This document shows positions 31,951 through 41,811 of a DNA stretch of 64,000 bases, piece by piece. This stretch comes from Desulfobacteraceae bacterium. GTDB taxonomy: Bacteria; Desulfobacterota; Desulfobacteria; Desulfobacterales; Desulfosalsimonadaceae. Numbering within the stretch: position 1 is the stretch's first letter; each line of letters starts with the position of its first letter. The position numbers and the translations under genes are program-made. The stretch is taken from contig JAABUA010000004.1 of the NCBI GenBank assembly GCA_011389515.1, forward strand, positions 40,516 through 104,515, in the 5' to 3' direction. Under the pieces are notes generated by a model. That model did no database searches. It was not told the origin of the DNA and was given only the letters and a program-made list of their open reading frames with translations.

Positions 31951-32580
31951 ATGGAAACCAAACAGATCTTTCTGCCCCGTATGGCCAACTTCTGCTACAT
32001 GATCGGCGATGAGGAAACCGGCACAGCTGCCGTGATCGATCCGGCATTTGACGCAAAAAAAATCCTGAGTGAAATTGCCGCGGCAGGCTATAAAATAACC
32101 CATGTCATTAATACCCACGGTCATGCCGACCATGTTTCCGCCAATTCGGACATTATAAAGGCGACCGGTGCGATGCTTTGCATTCACCAGGCAGACGCGT
32201 CCCAGGTAGCCGGCATTTTGAATCGATCACTATCGAGAATTCTGGGCGGAAAAGGCTCCCCCGGAGCGGATTGCATGCTTTCAGACGGCGACACGATCAC
32301 CGTTGGAAAGACAGTGTTGCGGGTCATTCATACGCCCGGGCACACACCCGGTTCCATCTGCATTTACACAAAAGGGAACCTGTTCACAGGGGATACGCTC
32401 TTTGTGGGCGCAGTGGGGAGAACGGATCTTCCCGGTGGAGCCACCGCGACGCTGTTGTCGTCGATCCGCGAAAAGCTCTATATTCTGCCGGATGAAACGG
32501 TCGTATGGCCGGGCCATGACTACGGCGATTCCCCTTCATCCACCATTGGACGAGAAAAAACCGAAAACCCTTTTACCTGA
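31951..32580 (+). CDS. MBL-fold metallo-hydrolase (glyoxalase II/persulfide-dioxygenase-like)
   Basis: 209 residues from ATG 31951. Metal ligands lie in THGHADH, the middle HTPGHTPGS and TGDTLFVGAVGRTD, with a last His in WPGHDYG. This is the group containing YcbL-type glyoxalase II and ETHE1-like enzymes; the substrate cannot be told from sequence. It is 28 nt downstream of ahbD and 12 nt upstream of nagZ, so it belongs to the same transcript. A longer frame from 31663 reads through ahbD and is rejected. Confidence 0.85.
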   Translation: METKQIFLPRMANFCYMIGDEETGTAAVIDPAFDAKKILSEIAAAGYKITHVINTHGHADHVSANSDIIKATGAMLCIHQADASQVAGILNRSLSRILGGKGSPGADCMLSDGDTITVGKTVLRVIHTPGHTPGSICIYTKGNLFTGDTLFVGAVGRTDLPGGATATLLSSIREKLYILPDETVVWPGHDYGDSPSSTIGREKTENPFT

Positions 32581-32592
32581 TTGTACCGGTCC

Positions 32593-33597
32593 ATGCAGGA
32601 TGCAAAAAAAATCGAACATATGGTCGGCCAACGGATCATGGCCGGCTTTCAAGGCACCGAACTGAATGCTGACCTCCGGTTTCTGATCGATACCCTGCGG
32701 GTTGGCGGCATCATCCTTTTTTCAAGAAACATTACCGGACGCGGACAGCTCAAAAACCTCTGCAAATCCGCTGCGCAGTACGCGAAATCCTGTAACCTGC
32801 CGCCGCTTTTCATTGCCGTTGACCAGGAAGGCGGTACGGTCGCCCGGCTGAAGGCACCCGATTTTACGGAATGCAAAGGGGCGCCTTTCATCAAAACCAT
32901 AGAGGATGCCCTGGCGTTTACCCGCGCTGTCGCATCGGATCTCAATGACGTTGGCATCAATATGAATATGGCGCCGGTGATGGACGTTTTCCCGGAAGGG
33001 TTTGACAGCGTCATGTCAACACGGGTTTTCAGCACCGATCCTCGTCGGGTCGCCCGGATCGGATCGGCGATCATCAATGATTTTCAGAGAGCGGGGATAA
33101 CGGCCGTTGCCAAGCACTTTCCGGGCATTGGCCGGACCACGCTCGATTCCCACTTAGACCGGCCGGATCTTGATACTTCCCTGGAAAATCTGGAAGCATT
33201 CGACCTCATCCCTTTTTCCGCCGCCGTGACCGCAGGCGTTTCGGGCATCATGCTATCCCATATACGCTACACCGGAATCGACCCGGTATGGCCCGCAAGC
33301 CTGTCCCCTGAAATTGCATGTCAACTGCTTCGAAACAAAATGGGCTACAAGGGTGTCGTTTTCAGTGACGATCTGGAAATGGGTGCCATCCGTAATCATT
33401 ATGGCACAGCGGCGATTGCGGAGCAATTGCTTGCAGCGGAAGTCGACATCGCCCTTGTGTGTAAAACAAAAGAAACCATTGAAGAAATATTTGCATCCAT
33501 GTGCCGCCAAATACATGATAAGATGGCTTTGCAGAAATTAGCAGTCCGGTCTTCGCAGCGTATAAACGCCTTGAAATCAAAATTGATGGCGTCGTAA
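32593..33597 (+). CDS. nagZ: Beta-N-acetylhexosaminidase, GH3 family (NagZ-like)
   Basis: 334 residues from ATG 32593 (TTG 32581 is possible). It cleaves GlcNAc-anhMurNAc muropeptides in cell-wall recycling. The family motif KHFPGIGRTTLDSH (KHFPG-x-G) carries the catalytic His loop, and the nucleophile Asp is in VVFSDDLEMGAI. VDQEGGTVARLK is also conserved. No signal peptide, as expected for cytoplasmic NagZ. Its last codons, reading M-A-S-stop, lie inside the inverted end of the R1 element, so the original C-terminus has been replaced. Confidence 0.9.
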   Translation: MQDAKKIEHMVGQRIMAGFQGTELNADLRFLIDTLRVGGIILFSRNITGRGQLKNLCKSAAQYAKSCNLPPLFIAVDQEGGTVARLKAPDFTECKGAPFIKTIEDALAFTRAVASDLNDVGINMNMAPVMDVFPEGFDSVMSTRVFSTDPRRVARIGSAIINDFQRAGITAVAKHFPGIGRTTLDSHLDRPDLDTSLENLEAFDLIPFSAAVTAGVSGIMLSHIRYTGIDPVWPASLSPEIACQLLRNKMGYKGVVFSDDLEMGAIRNHYGTAAIAEQLLAAEVDIALVCKTKETIEEIFASMCRQIHDKMALQKLAVRSSQRINALKSKLMAS

Positions 33598-33775
33598 AAA
33601 GCCTGATTTCAGATGGCGCAGTAAAAAGTCGCGATCAGACGGCTTTGAATCACGCCATGGCGTGACAAGATCAAGGCGCGTGCAATTTTTTATAGAATTG
33701 AGTCACGCCTTTGGCGTGATGAGATTCTTGAAAGATTGCTCGCAACGCAGATATTGGGCTTTTTGCGAAGTCGTC
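33585..33775. repeat. MITE-like palindromic element, family R1, copy b
   Basis: 191 bp, inverted ends GATGGCGTCGTAAAAAGCC and GGGCTTTTTGCGAAGTCGTC, with perfect 6 bp flanking duplication AAAATT (33579-33584 and 33776-33781). Just inside the left end the terminal motif recurs (GATGGCGCAGTAAAAAGTC at about 33612), suggesting a nested or doubled end. The internal palindrome CACGCCATGGCGTG and CAACGCAGATATTGG match the other copies. It supplies the stop codon of nagZ. Confidence 0.85.
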
Positions 33776-33840
33776 AAAATTAACCCAGAATGCAGGAAGG
33801 AAAATCCCTGCAGTTGTATGCCCACACCATGGAGGATAGA

Positions 33841-35400
33841 ATGAACCGCACGGAAATGTTGTCAAGAATGAAGGACACCAGCCAGATATGGGATTTCATC
33901 ATTATCGGCGGCGGAGCCACCGGGCTCGGCTGCGCCATCGAGGCAGCGTCCCGCGGTTATTCAACCCTGCTGCTTGAGCAGGATGATTTTGCAAAAGGGA
34001 CGTCAAGCCGCAGTACCAAACTGATCCATGGTGGCATCCGCTATCTTCAACAGGGAAATGTTACGTTGGTGCTTGAGGCGTTGAAAGAGCGGGGACTTCT
34101 GCGTCAAAACGCCCCCCACCTGGTCCACAATCTGCCGTTTATTGTCCCGAACTATGATTGGTGGGAGGGTCCGTTTTATGGCATCGGATTGAAATTATAC
34201 GATATGCTTGCCGGAAAACATGGATTCGGACGTTCACGGTTTTTATCCAAGGAAAAAATCAAGCAAAGCATTCCCACACTGGAGACAAAGGGGCTGCGCG
34301 GCGGTGTAATCTATTATGACGGACAGTTCGACGATGCACGGCTTGCAATCAACATGGCGCAGACCGCTGTCGAACAGTCGGCAACGGTTGTCAATTACGT
34401 GCAGGTAAGCGGACTCATAAAAGAAAACGACATCGTCAACGGGGTGCTCGCAAAAGACCTTGAATCCGGCGAAGAACTGGAAATCAGGGCCTCCGGGATC
34501 ATCAATGCCACCGGGGTTTTCACCGACAGCGTACTGGAGATGGACAGGCCGGGTTCGGGAAACCTCATCGCGCCGAGCCAGGGGGTGCACCTGGTGCTGG
34601 ACGACGATTTCCTGCCCGGGAAAAACGCAATCATGGTGCCGCATACTTCCGACGGCCGGGTCCTTTTTGCAACCCCTTGGCATGACAAGGTAATCGTGGG
34701 GACCACAGACACCCCCATTGACAAAATCAGCCTGGAACCACGTGCCATGGAAGAAGAAATCGAATTTCTGCTTTCCCACGCAAGTCGCTACCTGACCAAA
34801 AACCCGACACCTTCGGACGTCCTCAGTATTTTTGCCGGTCTGCGTCCTCTGGTCAAGGACAAGGAAGCCGGGAATACATCTTCCATATCCCGGGACCATA
34901 CCATCTACATTTCCAGTTCAGGGCTTGTTACCGTTGCCGGCGGCAAATGGACCACCTACAGAAAAATGGCCGAAGACACGATCGATCACGCGGCCACGAT
35001 TGCACAGCTTCCTGACAGTCCCTGCGTGAGCCGGAATATCCACATACACGGCTATCACCGCCATGCAGAAAAATTCGGCCACCTGGCCCTGTATGGAAGC
35101 GACGCAACGTCAATACAGAACCTTTTATACCATGACCCCGACCTGAAAACACCCCTTACCCCAAATACAAATACCATCGCCGGCGAAGTCGTCTGGGCGG
35201 TCCGGAATGAAATGGCCAGGACGGTTGAGGATTTTCTTTCCCGCAGGACCCGGGCGCTCATGCTGGATGCACGGGAAAGCATGGAAATGGCGCCGAAAGT
35301 ATCACAAATCATGGCAAAAGAACTGGGTCGGGATGAAAAATGGGCTTCGACACAGGTTGAAACATACGTTGAACTTGCAAAAGGATACCTGATTTCATAA
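33841..35400 (+). CDS. glpD: FAD-dependent glycerol-3-phosphate dehydrogenase
   Basis: 519 residues from ATG 33841, chosen for GGAGG 5 nt upstream; the longer frame from 33790 is rejected. The FAD-binding Rossmann motif DFIIIGGGATGLGC is at about residue 20. It continues with SSRSTKLIHGGIRYL (GlpD signature), DGQFDDARLAI, and TVAGGKWTTYRKMAED. It oxidises glycerol-3-phosphate to dihydroxyacetone phosphate at the membrane, passing electrons to quinone. It is 13 nt upstream of a thioredoxin-reductase-like gene. No glpK or glpF is nearby. Confidence 0.93.
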   Translation: MNRTEMLSRMKDTSQIWDFIIIGGGATGLGCAIEAASRGYSTLLLEQDDFAKGTSSRSTKLIHGGIRYLQQGNVTLVLEALKERGLLRQNAPHLVHNLPFIVPNYDWWEGPFYGIGLKLYDMLAGKHGFGRSRFLSKEKIKQSIPTLETKGLRGGVIYYDGQFDDARLAINMAQTAVEQSATVVNYVQVSGLIKENDIVNGVLAKDLESGEELEIRASGIINATGVFTDSVLEMDRPGSGNLIAPSQGVHLVLDDDFLPGKNAIMVPHTSDGRVLFATPWHDKVIVGTTDTPIDKISLEPRAMEEEIEFLLSHASRYLTKNPTPSDVLSIFAGLRPLVKDKEAGNTSSISRDHTIYISSSGLVTVAGGKWTTYRKMAEDTIDHAATIAQLPDSPCVSRNIHIHGYHRHAEKFGHLALYGSDATSIQNLLYHDPDLKTPLTPNTNTIAGEVVWAVRNEMARTVEDFLSRRTRALMLDARESMEMAPKVSQIMAKELGRDEKWASTQVETYVELAKGYLIS

Positions 35401-35413
35401 AAGGAGATATCCC

Positions 35414-37078
35414 ATGGATAACGACAAGCATGATCATGAACATTCCCATGAAAATGGCCATGGACATGACGAAAGCAGCATTGAAGACACAAAAGAAGAA
35501 CTTCGACGCCTTTTCTCCAGTATAAAAAACAAGGTTTATATCGACCTGTTTACAAAAAAAGGGGACAATGACGTATATAACGAAACGGCCGGCAAGGTTC
35601 TTCAATGGTTTTCGCGCATAACAGATAAAATCGTCGTTACGCCCTATTCCCTCTCCCATGAACTTGCGAAAAAATACAATGTCACACATTCTCCAACCCT
35701 TGTTTTTGCGCCTGATACATATAACATAAAATGGCTCGGTGCTCCCGCAGGCGAAGAGGGGCGTGCATTCGTGGAGTTTGTTATCCTGCTGGGCACGGGA
35801 AAGAGCGGTATTTCCAAAGACTCGGAAAAAATCATTTCTCAAATCAAAGACAAAAGGCATGTAAAGCTTTTTGTCAGCCCTACCTGCCCGTACTGTCCCC
35901 AGCAGGCGGTCAACGCCTTCAAGGCGGCTATGGCCGCACCCGGTCTGGTATCTTTAGAGCTCATCGATGTCCAGGCATTTCCGGAGATCGCGGATGCCTA
36001 CGACGCGCAGTCGGTTCCCCAGGCATTCGCCAACGACGAGTTAATCGCCATGGGCGCGCAGCCGGAAGAACTGTTCTGCCTGAGCCTTGAAAAATTGTCC
36101 CAGGAAAACATATATATTCCCGATGATGATGCGCCTCTGGTGGAAGCCGATTTAGTCATTATTGGTGGTGGGCCCGCAGGTTTGACGGCGGGAATATACG
36201 CTGCCAGAAGCGGACTCAACTCGGTTTTGCTTGAAAAAAGCGCTCTTGGCGGACAGGTCACCCAGACACCGGTGGTGGAAAATTATCCCGGCATGACGCA
36301 TGTCGGCGGAAAAGCACTTGCAGACGTCATGGTTACCCATGCGCTGGAGTATGTCCGCATATACCAGGGGGAAGAAGTCATCGATGTTCAAAAAGAAGAC
36401 AGCGGCAGCTTCACCATAACCACCAACCGACGGAAATTTACGGCAAAGGCCATACTGCTGGCCACCGGAGCAAAGCACCGGCAGCTGAAGGTGTCCGGGG
36501 AATCAAGACTGTCGGGACGGGGAGTCAGCTACTGCAGTACCTGCGACGGACCCTTTTTTAAAGGCAAGAAGGTGATCATTGTCGGTGGGGGAGACAGTGC
36601 GGCAACCGAGGCCCTTCACCTGAAAAATATCGATGTGGATGTTACCATCGTTCACTGGCAGGACAAATTGAAAGCACAGAGCCACCTTGTAAAACAGCTT
36701 CATGCGAACGATATCGAGATTTTGTTCAACACCCAGGTCAAGGAAATCCATGGGGAAAAATCTGTTACAAAAGTCACGTTGACGAATAATTTTAGCCGTG
36801 CCCCTCAAGATCTCGAAGTCGACGGCGTGTTTATTGCCATCGGATACGAGCCGTCTGTGGAACTGGCCCGGAAGCTCGGTGTAGAACTGACGCCATACGG
36901 ATATGTCCGGCAGGAGCAGTTTCGCACCAATGTAAAAGGAATTTATGCAGCAGGAGACGTAACCGGTGGCTACAACCAGATCGTTATTGCATCAGGGCAA
37001 GGTTCCGGCGCGGCCATGACTATCTTTGAAGACCTGGTCAATCCCTACTGGAAGGATTCATCGGGGGAAAAAGCGTAA
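35414..37078 (+). CDS. AhpF-like fusion: His-rich tail, double thioredoxin-fold domain, thioredoxin-reductase module
   Basis: 554 residues. Residues 1-19 are rich in His, Asp and Glu. Residues 28-235 form two thioredoxin folds like the N-terminus of AhpF, the second with active site CPYC (158-161). Residues 245-550 are a thioredoxin-reductase fold with GGGPAGLTAG (FAD), redox pair CSTC (374-377), GGGDSA (NAD(P)H) and AAGDVTGGYNQI. It passes electrons from NAD(P)H to a disulfide substrate, perhaps a peroxiredoxin or glutaredoxin. No ahpC is adjacent. The His-rich start may bind a metal. GGAG precedes the ATG. Confidence 0.88.
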   Translation: MDNDKHDHEHSHENGHGHDESSIEDTKEELRRLFSSIKNKVYIDLFTKKGDNDVYNETAGKVLQWFSRITDKIVVTPYSLSHELAKKYNVTHSPTLVFAPDTYNIKWLGAPAGEEGRAFVEFVILLGTGKSGISKDSEKIISQIKDKRHVKLFVSPTCPYCPQQAVNAFKAAMAAPGLVSLELIDVQAFPEIADAYDAQSVPQAFANDELIAMGAQPEELFCLSLEKLSQENIYIPDDDAPLVEADLVIIGGGPAGLTAGIYAARSGLNSVLLEKSALGGQVTQTPVVENYPGMTHVGGKALADVMVTHALEYVRIYQGEEVIDVQKEDSGSFTITTNRRKFTAKAILLATGAKHRQLKVSGESRLSGRGVSYCSTCDGPFFKGKKVIIVGGGDSAATEALHLKNIDVDVTIVHWQDKLKAQSHLVKQLHANDIEILFNTQVKEIHGEKSVTKVTLTNNFSRAPQDLEVDGVFIAIGYEPSVELARKLGVELTPYGYVRQEQFRTNVKGIYAAGDVTGGYNQIVIASGQGSGAAMTIFEDLVNPYWKDSSGEKA

Positions 37079-37086
37079 ATCAATTA

Positions 37087-38055
37087 TTACTTATTACCCG
37101 CCGGTCTTCCCATGCGGCCTACCAGGTAGCCGTCTGTCAGCAAAGAAAGCAGGTGATAAAGCACGCATACAATAAGCGCCTGTCCGTATTCCGGAAAAAG
37201 TGTTACCTGGAGAATGACGGACAGCGGCAGGGTTTTCTGGCTGCCCATAAAAATTACGGATTCCATACGACCCCGGCCAAGCGATAGCAATTTAACGCCT
37301 GCGAATGCCGTTGCGAGCATCATCAGGTGAAAAAACAACACCAGCAGCGCGATTTGGCCCGCGGAAATCCATGCACCGATCAAAACGGGTTTTGCCTGTG
37401 AGACGCCCATCCAGACAATGGACAGGATGAGCCACTGGTTCAAGGTGCTTATCCTGCGGGAAAACGCAGCACCCCTTTTTCGTGTAAGCGTCTTTACGGC
37501 AATTCCGATGGCAAGCGGTATCAAGACGGACCACGCGATTTTGATGATCATTGCCGATGAATCGAGGACGACGGCGGCGGTTTCACCGGCAAATCGCAAA
37601 AGAACGGGCAGCGATATCGCAATGGTCACAACGGCCATTGAATTGGAAAGAACCGATACAAAAAGCGCATGAGCCGGATTGCCCCCTGATGCGCCGGTCA
37701 TGACCACTCCCGTGCTCATTGTTGTCGGCATGACGGCAACCAGGAAAAGGCCGATCAGCATTGCGGTGGGTATCGGCAGGAAAGAGAGTATGGCGGCATA
37801 CAGCGGCGCTACGATAAATATGAGAAACAGGGCGAGACCGGTTGCGGTCATATCCGTGAATCCGCTTCGAATCTGGTCTGGATTCAGAAGATACCCTGAC
37901 AGCAGAAATACGGTAAAGATGACCATATCCGGGCCATGTATCGACCGCATTCCCCTGCCGGCAGCGGCAATCATGTCTGTGGGGTCAAAGATGGTAATCC
38001 CGAAAATAAGGCTGAGGCCGACCAGGAACCAGTATTTTTTTACTTTCTGCAACAT
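37087..38055 (-). CDS. Bile-acid:sodium symporter-like (SBF) membrane transporter
   Basis: About 322 residues from ATG 38055 (MLQKVKKY); the frame allows a longer start at 38091. About nine or ten hydrophobic helices, with VAVMPTTMSTGVVMTGASGGN, a crossing-motif segment of the SBF/ASBT fold, and GSQKTLPLSVILQV near the end. These match the bacterial SBF-like group (PF13593 type), which transports unknown organic anions by sodium coupling. The substrate is unknown. It is convergent with the AhpF-like gene, 8 nt between stops. Confidence 0.85.
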   Translation of the reverse strand: MLQKVKKYWFLVGLSLIFGITIFDPTDMIAAAGRGMRSIHGPDMVIFTVFLLSGYLLNPDQIRSGFTDMTATGLALFLIFIVAPLYAAILSFLPIPTAMLIGLFLVAVMPTTMSTGVVMTGASGGNPAHALFVSVLSNSMAVVTIAISLPVLLRFAGETAAVVLDSSAMIIKIAWSVLIPLAIGIAVKTLTRKRGAAFSRRISTLNQWLILSIVWMGVSQAKPVLIGAWISAGQIALLVLFFHLMMLATAFAGVKLLSLGRGRMESVIFMGSQKTLPLSVILQVTLFPEYGQALIVCVLYHLLSLLTDGYLVGRMGRPAGNK

Positions 38056-38166
38056 GCTACGGCGCCACTCCCGAAAAAAAATTGAAAACAAGGGTCATTC
38101 ACGGTATCTGGTATTGGTTGGAACCCATCTTAACAAGATTGTCTACATAGTATAAAGGCGTTTTTC

Positions 38167-41100
38167 ATGCAACTAAAAAGGCTCGAAATTTCTGGTTTCA
38201 AATCTTTTGCAGACAGGTGTGCGATTGATTTTCCGCCGGGTATTTCAGCCATTGTAGGACCCAACGGCTGCGGCAAAAGCAATATCATCGATGCGCTTAA
38301 ATGGGCCATGGGCGAGCAAAGCGTCAAGCAGCTCAGGGGAAAGTCCATGGGAGATGTGATATTCGCCGGAACAGACAAGCGGGCACCCCTGAACATGGCC
38401 GAAGTTTCCCTGGTCATTGCCGGACATGATGGCGAATCTTCCCCAAATATATCCAAATACACGGAAATCATGATTACCCGAAGGCTTTACCGCTCCGGAG
38501 AAAGCCAGTACCTGATCAACCGGCAGCCATGCCGCCTGAAGGATATAAACGATATTTTTCTCCGGTATGCCATGGGCTCCCGGTCATGCACGATTATACA
38601 ACAGGGCAACATCGGCGCCATTACCGATGCTTCACCAGAGGAGCGAAGGACCTTCATTGAGGAAGCCGCCGGCGTGGCCCGGTATAAAAACCGCAAGCAG
38701 GAAGCCGTTTCAAAGGTTGCCGCCACCCGGGAAAATCTTTTACGATTAAATGATATCCTCGAGGAAATCCAATCCCGCCTTTCCGAGTTGTCCGTTGAGG
38801 CCGAAAAGGCGCTGCGCTACAGAGACTGCCGGGAAAAGCTGAAACAATATGATATTTTTGTCACGGTATATTACCATGAACAGTACGCCTGCAAAATTGA
38901 ATCCACGGAAAAACTTCTGGAACAGTTGCATCAGAAAACCGCTTTCAAACATGAAGAAATAGAAAGTCTTCATGCAGCCCTTCAGGAGATCGCATCTTAC
39001 AGACAGGAAAAGAGTGAAAAAATTTCACACCAGAAAGCGATAAAAGAGGAAAAACAGCGAACCGCGGAAAAACTGGAATACGAAGAAAAGCATCTGAAAA
39101 ACGAGGAAATGCGCATTACCGGTGAATTATCGCGCCTTGAGCGTTCTCTTGAAGAAATCTGCCGGAAAACCGAGCAAATCGAAGGCGAACTTGCCGAAGA
39201 CCAGGAGAAAATAACGGATCTGCAGCAAAAAATGGATGCGTTGAAAACAGAAATAGATAGGGAAAACCAGGCAGTTGCAGAATACAAAACGCAGCTTTCC
39301 GAGCAGAAACAGACGCGTGATGAAAAAAAAGAACTCCTGATGACGCTTTCGAGCCAGCATGCAAGACACCAGAATATTTTTCAAAATGCGTTTGCAAACA
39401 AGGAAAATCTTGAACGAAGAATCGACCGGCTTCTGGGTGAAATGGACGAAACCGGCCAGGAAGTCTCGGATCTTTCCGACATGGAAGCAAAAACAACACA
39501 GCGGCTTGGTGAAATAAAATCGCACCTTGATTCACTGCTTCTTCAGAAGGCGGAATGCGAACATCACCTGAAAAACAAAACCGCCCGTCTTTCGGAAAAA
39601 ATCAAAGCCATAAACCAATATGAAAACGAGCGGAGCAAGTACAAATCCAGAGTAACCATCCTGAAAAAAATGGAATCCAACTTCGAATGGTACAAAGACG
39701 GGGTCAGGGCCATAATGAAGAACCGCGGAAAAATCGACGAGAAGGGAGCCATCCGGGGTATTGCCGCGGAGGTCGTCGATCCGGCCCGGGGATTTGAAGA
39801 TGCGGTTGAAGCGGCCCTGGGTGAAGCGCTCCAGTATATTATCATAGACAACAGGGACGCCGGTATTGATTATATTTATTATCTCAGAAAGGAAAGCGCC
39901 GGGCGCTGCGGTTTTATTCCCATTGACATCTCCCCTTTCACCGACATCATGACTCCCGGCAACCCACCGGGCCAAGCCTCTGTGAAAATGCTATCGGACT
40001 GTGTAAATATCCACAGCGGATTCGAATCGGTAATACATAAAATGCTGTCGGGCATTGCCGTTGTTGACGACGTAAAGGATGCAGTTGCCCTTTGGCAAAC
40101 AGGCATTGGGTTAAAAAAAATCGTTACCCGCCAGGGGGATATGATATCCGGCAATGGAATCCTGGTAGGGGGAAGCCGCGACCAACTGGCCGGCATTCTG
40201 GAAAAAAGACAGGAAATAAAACATATTCAGCATGAAATGGACCTGACCGATGATGTCATCGCCGCTGAAAAAGCGATTCAAAATGAACTGGAAGCCGAGG
40301 TAAAAACGCTTGAAAACCGTCTTTCCGATATCACCCGGAAAAAATTCAAATGCGAAGCAGACCATCTGGATGCTGAAAAAACACTCTATAAAACAACGGA
40401 AAAACTGAAACATGCTAAACGGCAGCTGGAAATCATCTCCCTTGAAAATGAAAGACTGACAGGGGAAAAGGAAGATGTAAATTCAGAAATTGCACATCAC
40501 GACCAGGTTTTGATGGATATTTCGCACGATATTGAGCGCGAAAAATCCGAAATAGCGTCCATTACCGATGCCATCGAAGAACGAAGAGAAACCATACGGG
40601 TTTTTGACAACCGGCTGGTCGAACTGAAACTGGCGTCGACGCGTATTTCCGCAGAAATGGAGAATACCCGTCGCACACTGTCCCGTCTGAAAGAATTTAA
40701 AAAAGAAAGTATGGAACGGGCGGAAGAGATACGAACGAATATCGAATCCGGTAAACGGCAAAAAAAAGAAACCGAAGCAAAAATTTCGACCTGTGCATCG
40801 ACGCTTGCCGAAACGCTTGCCTCTTTACAGCAGATAAACGATTTCCTCAGGGGGGAAGAAGCGGATTTCGAGGCGATTGTCGGCAAACAGGAGAGCACCG
40901 ATCACAGCATACATGACGCACAGACCGAACTGGAAAAAACCAGGGGGAAAACACATAAGCTGGAACTGGAACTGTCCGGGCTGCAGATCAACCGGGATAA
41001 TGTCATCAATCGATTTCTGGAACGCTACCCGGACCCGTTTTCCGGGATTCTGGCAGAATACCGCGAAGCCGTTTTCTCCCCCGCTTTCTCCATTGAAAAA

Positions 41101-41811
41101 ACCGAAAAGGAAAGAGTCGAAGTACGCACAGAAATCGAAGCGATCGGTGATGTCAATCTTGGTGCAATCGAAGCATATGAGAAACAGAAATCAAGACATG
41201 ATTTTCTGGTCGGACAGCGCCAGGATCTGGAAGACGCACTGGCGGACCTTGAACAGGTCATCAAAAAAATCAACCGCATCACCCGCCATTTATTTACCCG
41301 GACGTTTGAGGCCGTGAATTCCAAATTCCAGGATCTATTCCCCAAGCTATTTAATGGCGGCGCTGCATGGCTCGAATTAACGCGTCCGGATCTGCCGCTC
41401 GAAACAGGGGTGGAACTCATGATCCAGCCTCCCGGGAAAAAACTCAGCCGGCTCAGCCTGCTTTCCGGAGGGGAAAAAGCCCTTTCCGCCATTGCGTTTA
41501 TCTTTTCGATTTTCATGCTGAATCCGGCGTCCTTCTGCCTTCTTGATGAAATCGATGCACCGCTGGACGATGCCAATGTATATCGATTTAATGAACTTAT
41601 CCGTATTATCGGGGAAAAGACGCAGATAATCATGATATCCCACAAGAAGCAAACCATGGAATTTTCTGACATGCTTTTCGGCATAACTGTTGCGAAAAGC
41701 GGCGGTTCACGGATGATTTCGGTAAACATTGACCAGGCACTGGAGATCAAGAAACAACAGGTCCCGGCCGGAACGGAAAAAAAGACGGGAAAAAATTCAG
41801 GGGAGATTTGA
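38167..41811 (+). CDS. smc: Chromosome partition protein SMC
   Basis: 1214 residues. The N-terminal head has Walker A GPNGCGKSN (31-39). Long coiled coils run from about 170-500 and 680-1030. The hinge is about 510-670, with the glycine-rich GGSRDQLAG after it. The C-terminal head has signature LLSGGEKALSAIAF and Walker B FCLLDEIDAPLDD. It condenses and organises DNA as a homodimer, normally with ScpA/ScpB, which are not in the window. It overlaps ftsY by one base, a known smc-ftsY pairing. Confidence 0.96.
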   Translation: MQLKRLEISGFKSFADRCAIDFPPGISAIVGPNGCGKSNIIDALKWAMGEQSVKQLRGKSMGDVIFAGTDKRAPLNMAEVSLVIAGHDGESSPNISKYTEIMITRRLYRSGESQYLINRQPCRLKDINDIFLRYAMGSRSCTIIQQGNIGAITDASPEERRTFIEEAAGVARYKNRKQEAVSKVAATRENLLRLNDILEEIQSRLSELSVEAEKALRYRDCREKLKQYDIFVTVYYHEQYACKIESTEKLLEQLHQKTAFKHEEIESLHAALQEIASYRQEKSEKISHQKAIKEEKQRTAEKLEYEEKHLKNEEMRITGELSRLERSLEEICRKTEQIEGELAEDQEKITDLQQKMDALKTEIDRENQAVAEYKTQLSEQKQTRDEKKELLMTLSSQHARHQNIFQNAFANKENLERRIDRLLGEMDETGQEVSDLSDMEAKTTQRLGEIKSHLDSLLLQKAECEHHLKNKTARLSEKIKAINQYENERSKYKSRVTILKKMESNFEWYKDGVRAIMKNRGKIDEKGAIRGIAAEVVDPARGFEDAVEAALGEALQYIIIDNRDAGIDYIYYLRKESAGRCGFIPIDISPFTDIMTPGNPPGQASVKMLSDCVNIHSGFESVIHKMLSGIAVVDDVKDAVALWQTGIGLKKIVTRQGDMISGNGILVGGSRDQLAGILEKRQEIKHIQHEMDLTDDVIAAEKAIQNELEAEVKTLENRLSDITRKKFKCEADHLDAEKTLYKTTEKLKHAKRQLEIISLENERLTGEKEDVNSEIAHHDQVLMDISHDIEREKSEIASITDAIEERRETIRVFDNRLVELKLASTRISAEMENTRRTLSRLKEFKKESMERAEEIRTNIESGKRQKKETEAKISTCASTLAETLASLQQINDFLRGEEADFEAIVGKQESTDHSIHDAQTELEKTRGKTHKLELELSGLQINRDNVINRFLERYPDPFSGILAEYREAVFSPAFSIEKTEKERVEVRTEIEAIGDVNLGAIEAYEKQKSRHDFLVGQRQDLEDALADLEQVIKKINRITRHLFTRTFEAVNSKFQDLFPKLFNGGAAWLELTRPDLPLETGVELMIQPPGKKLSRLSLLSGGEKALSAIAFIFSIFMLNPASFCLLDEIDAPLDDANVYRFNELIRIIGEKTQIIMISHKKQTMEFSDMLFGITVAKSGGSRMISVNIDQALEIKKQQVPAGTEKKTGKNSGEI

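Noticed and set aside
33412..33430. Sigma54-like promoter string in nagZ (TGGCAC ... TTGC)
   Set aside because: Spacing between the GG and GC elements is wrong and it lies within coding sequence.
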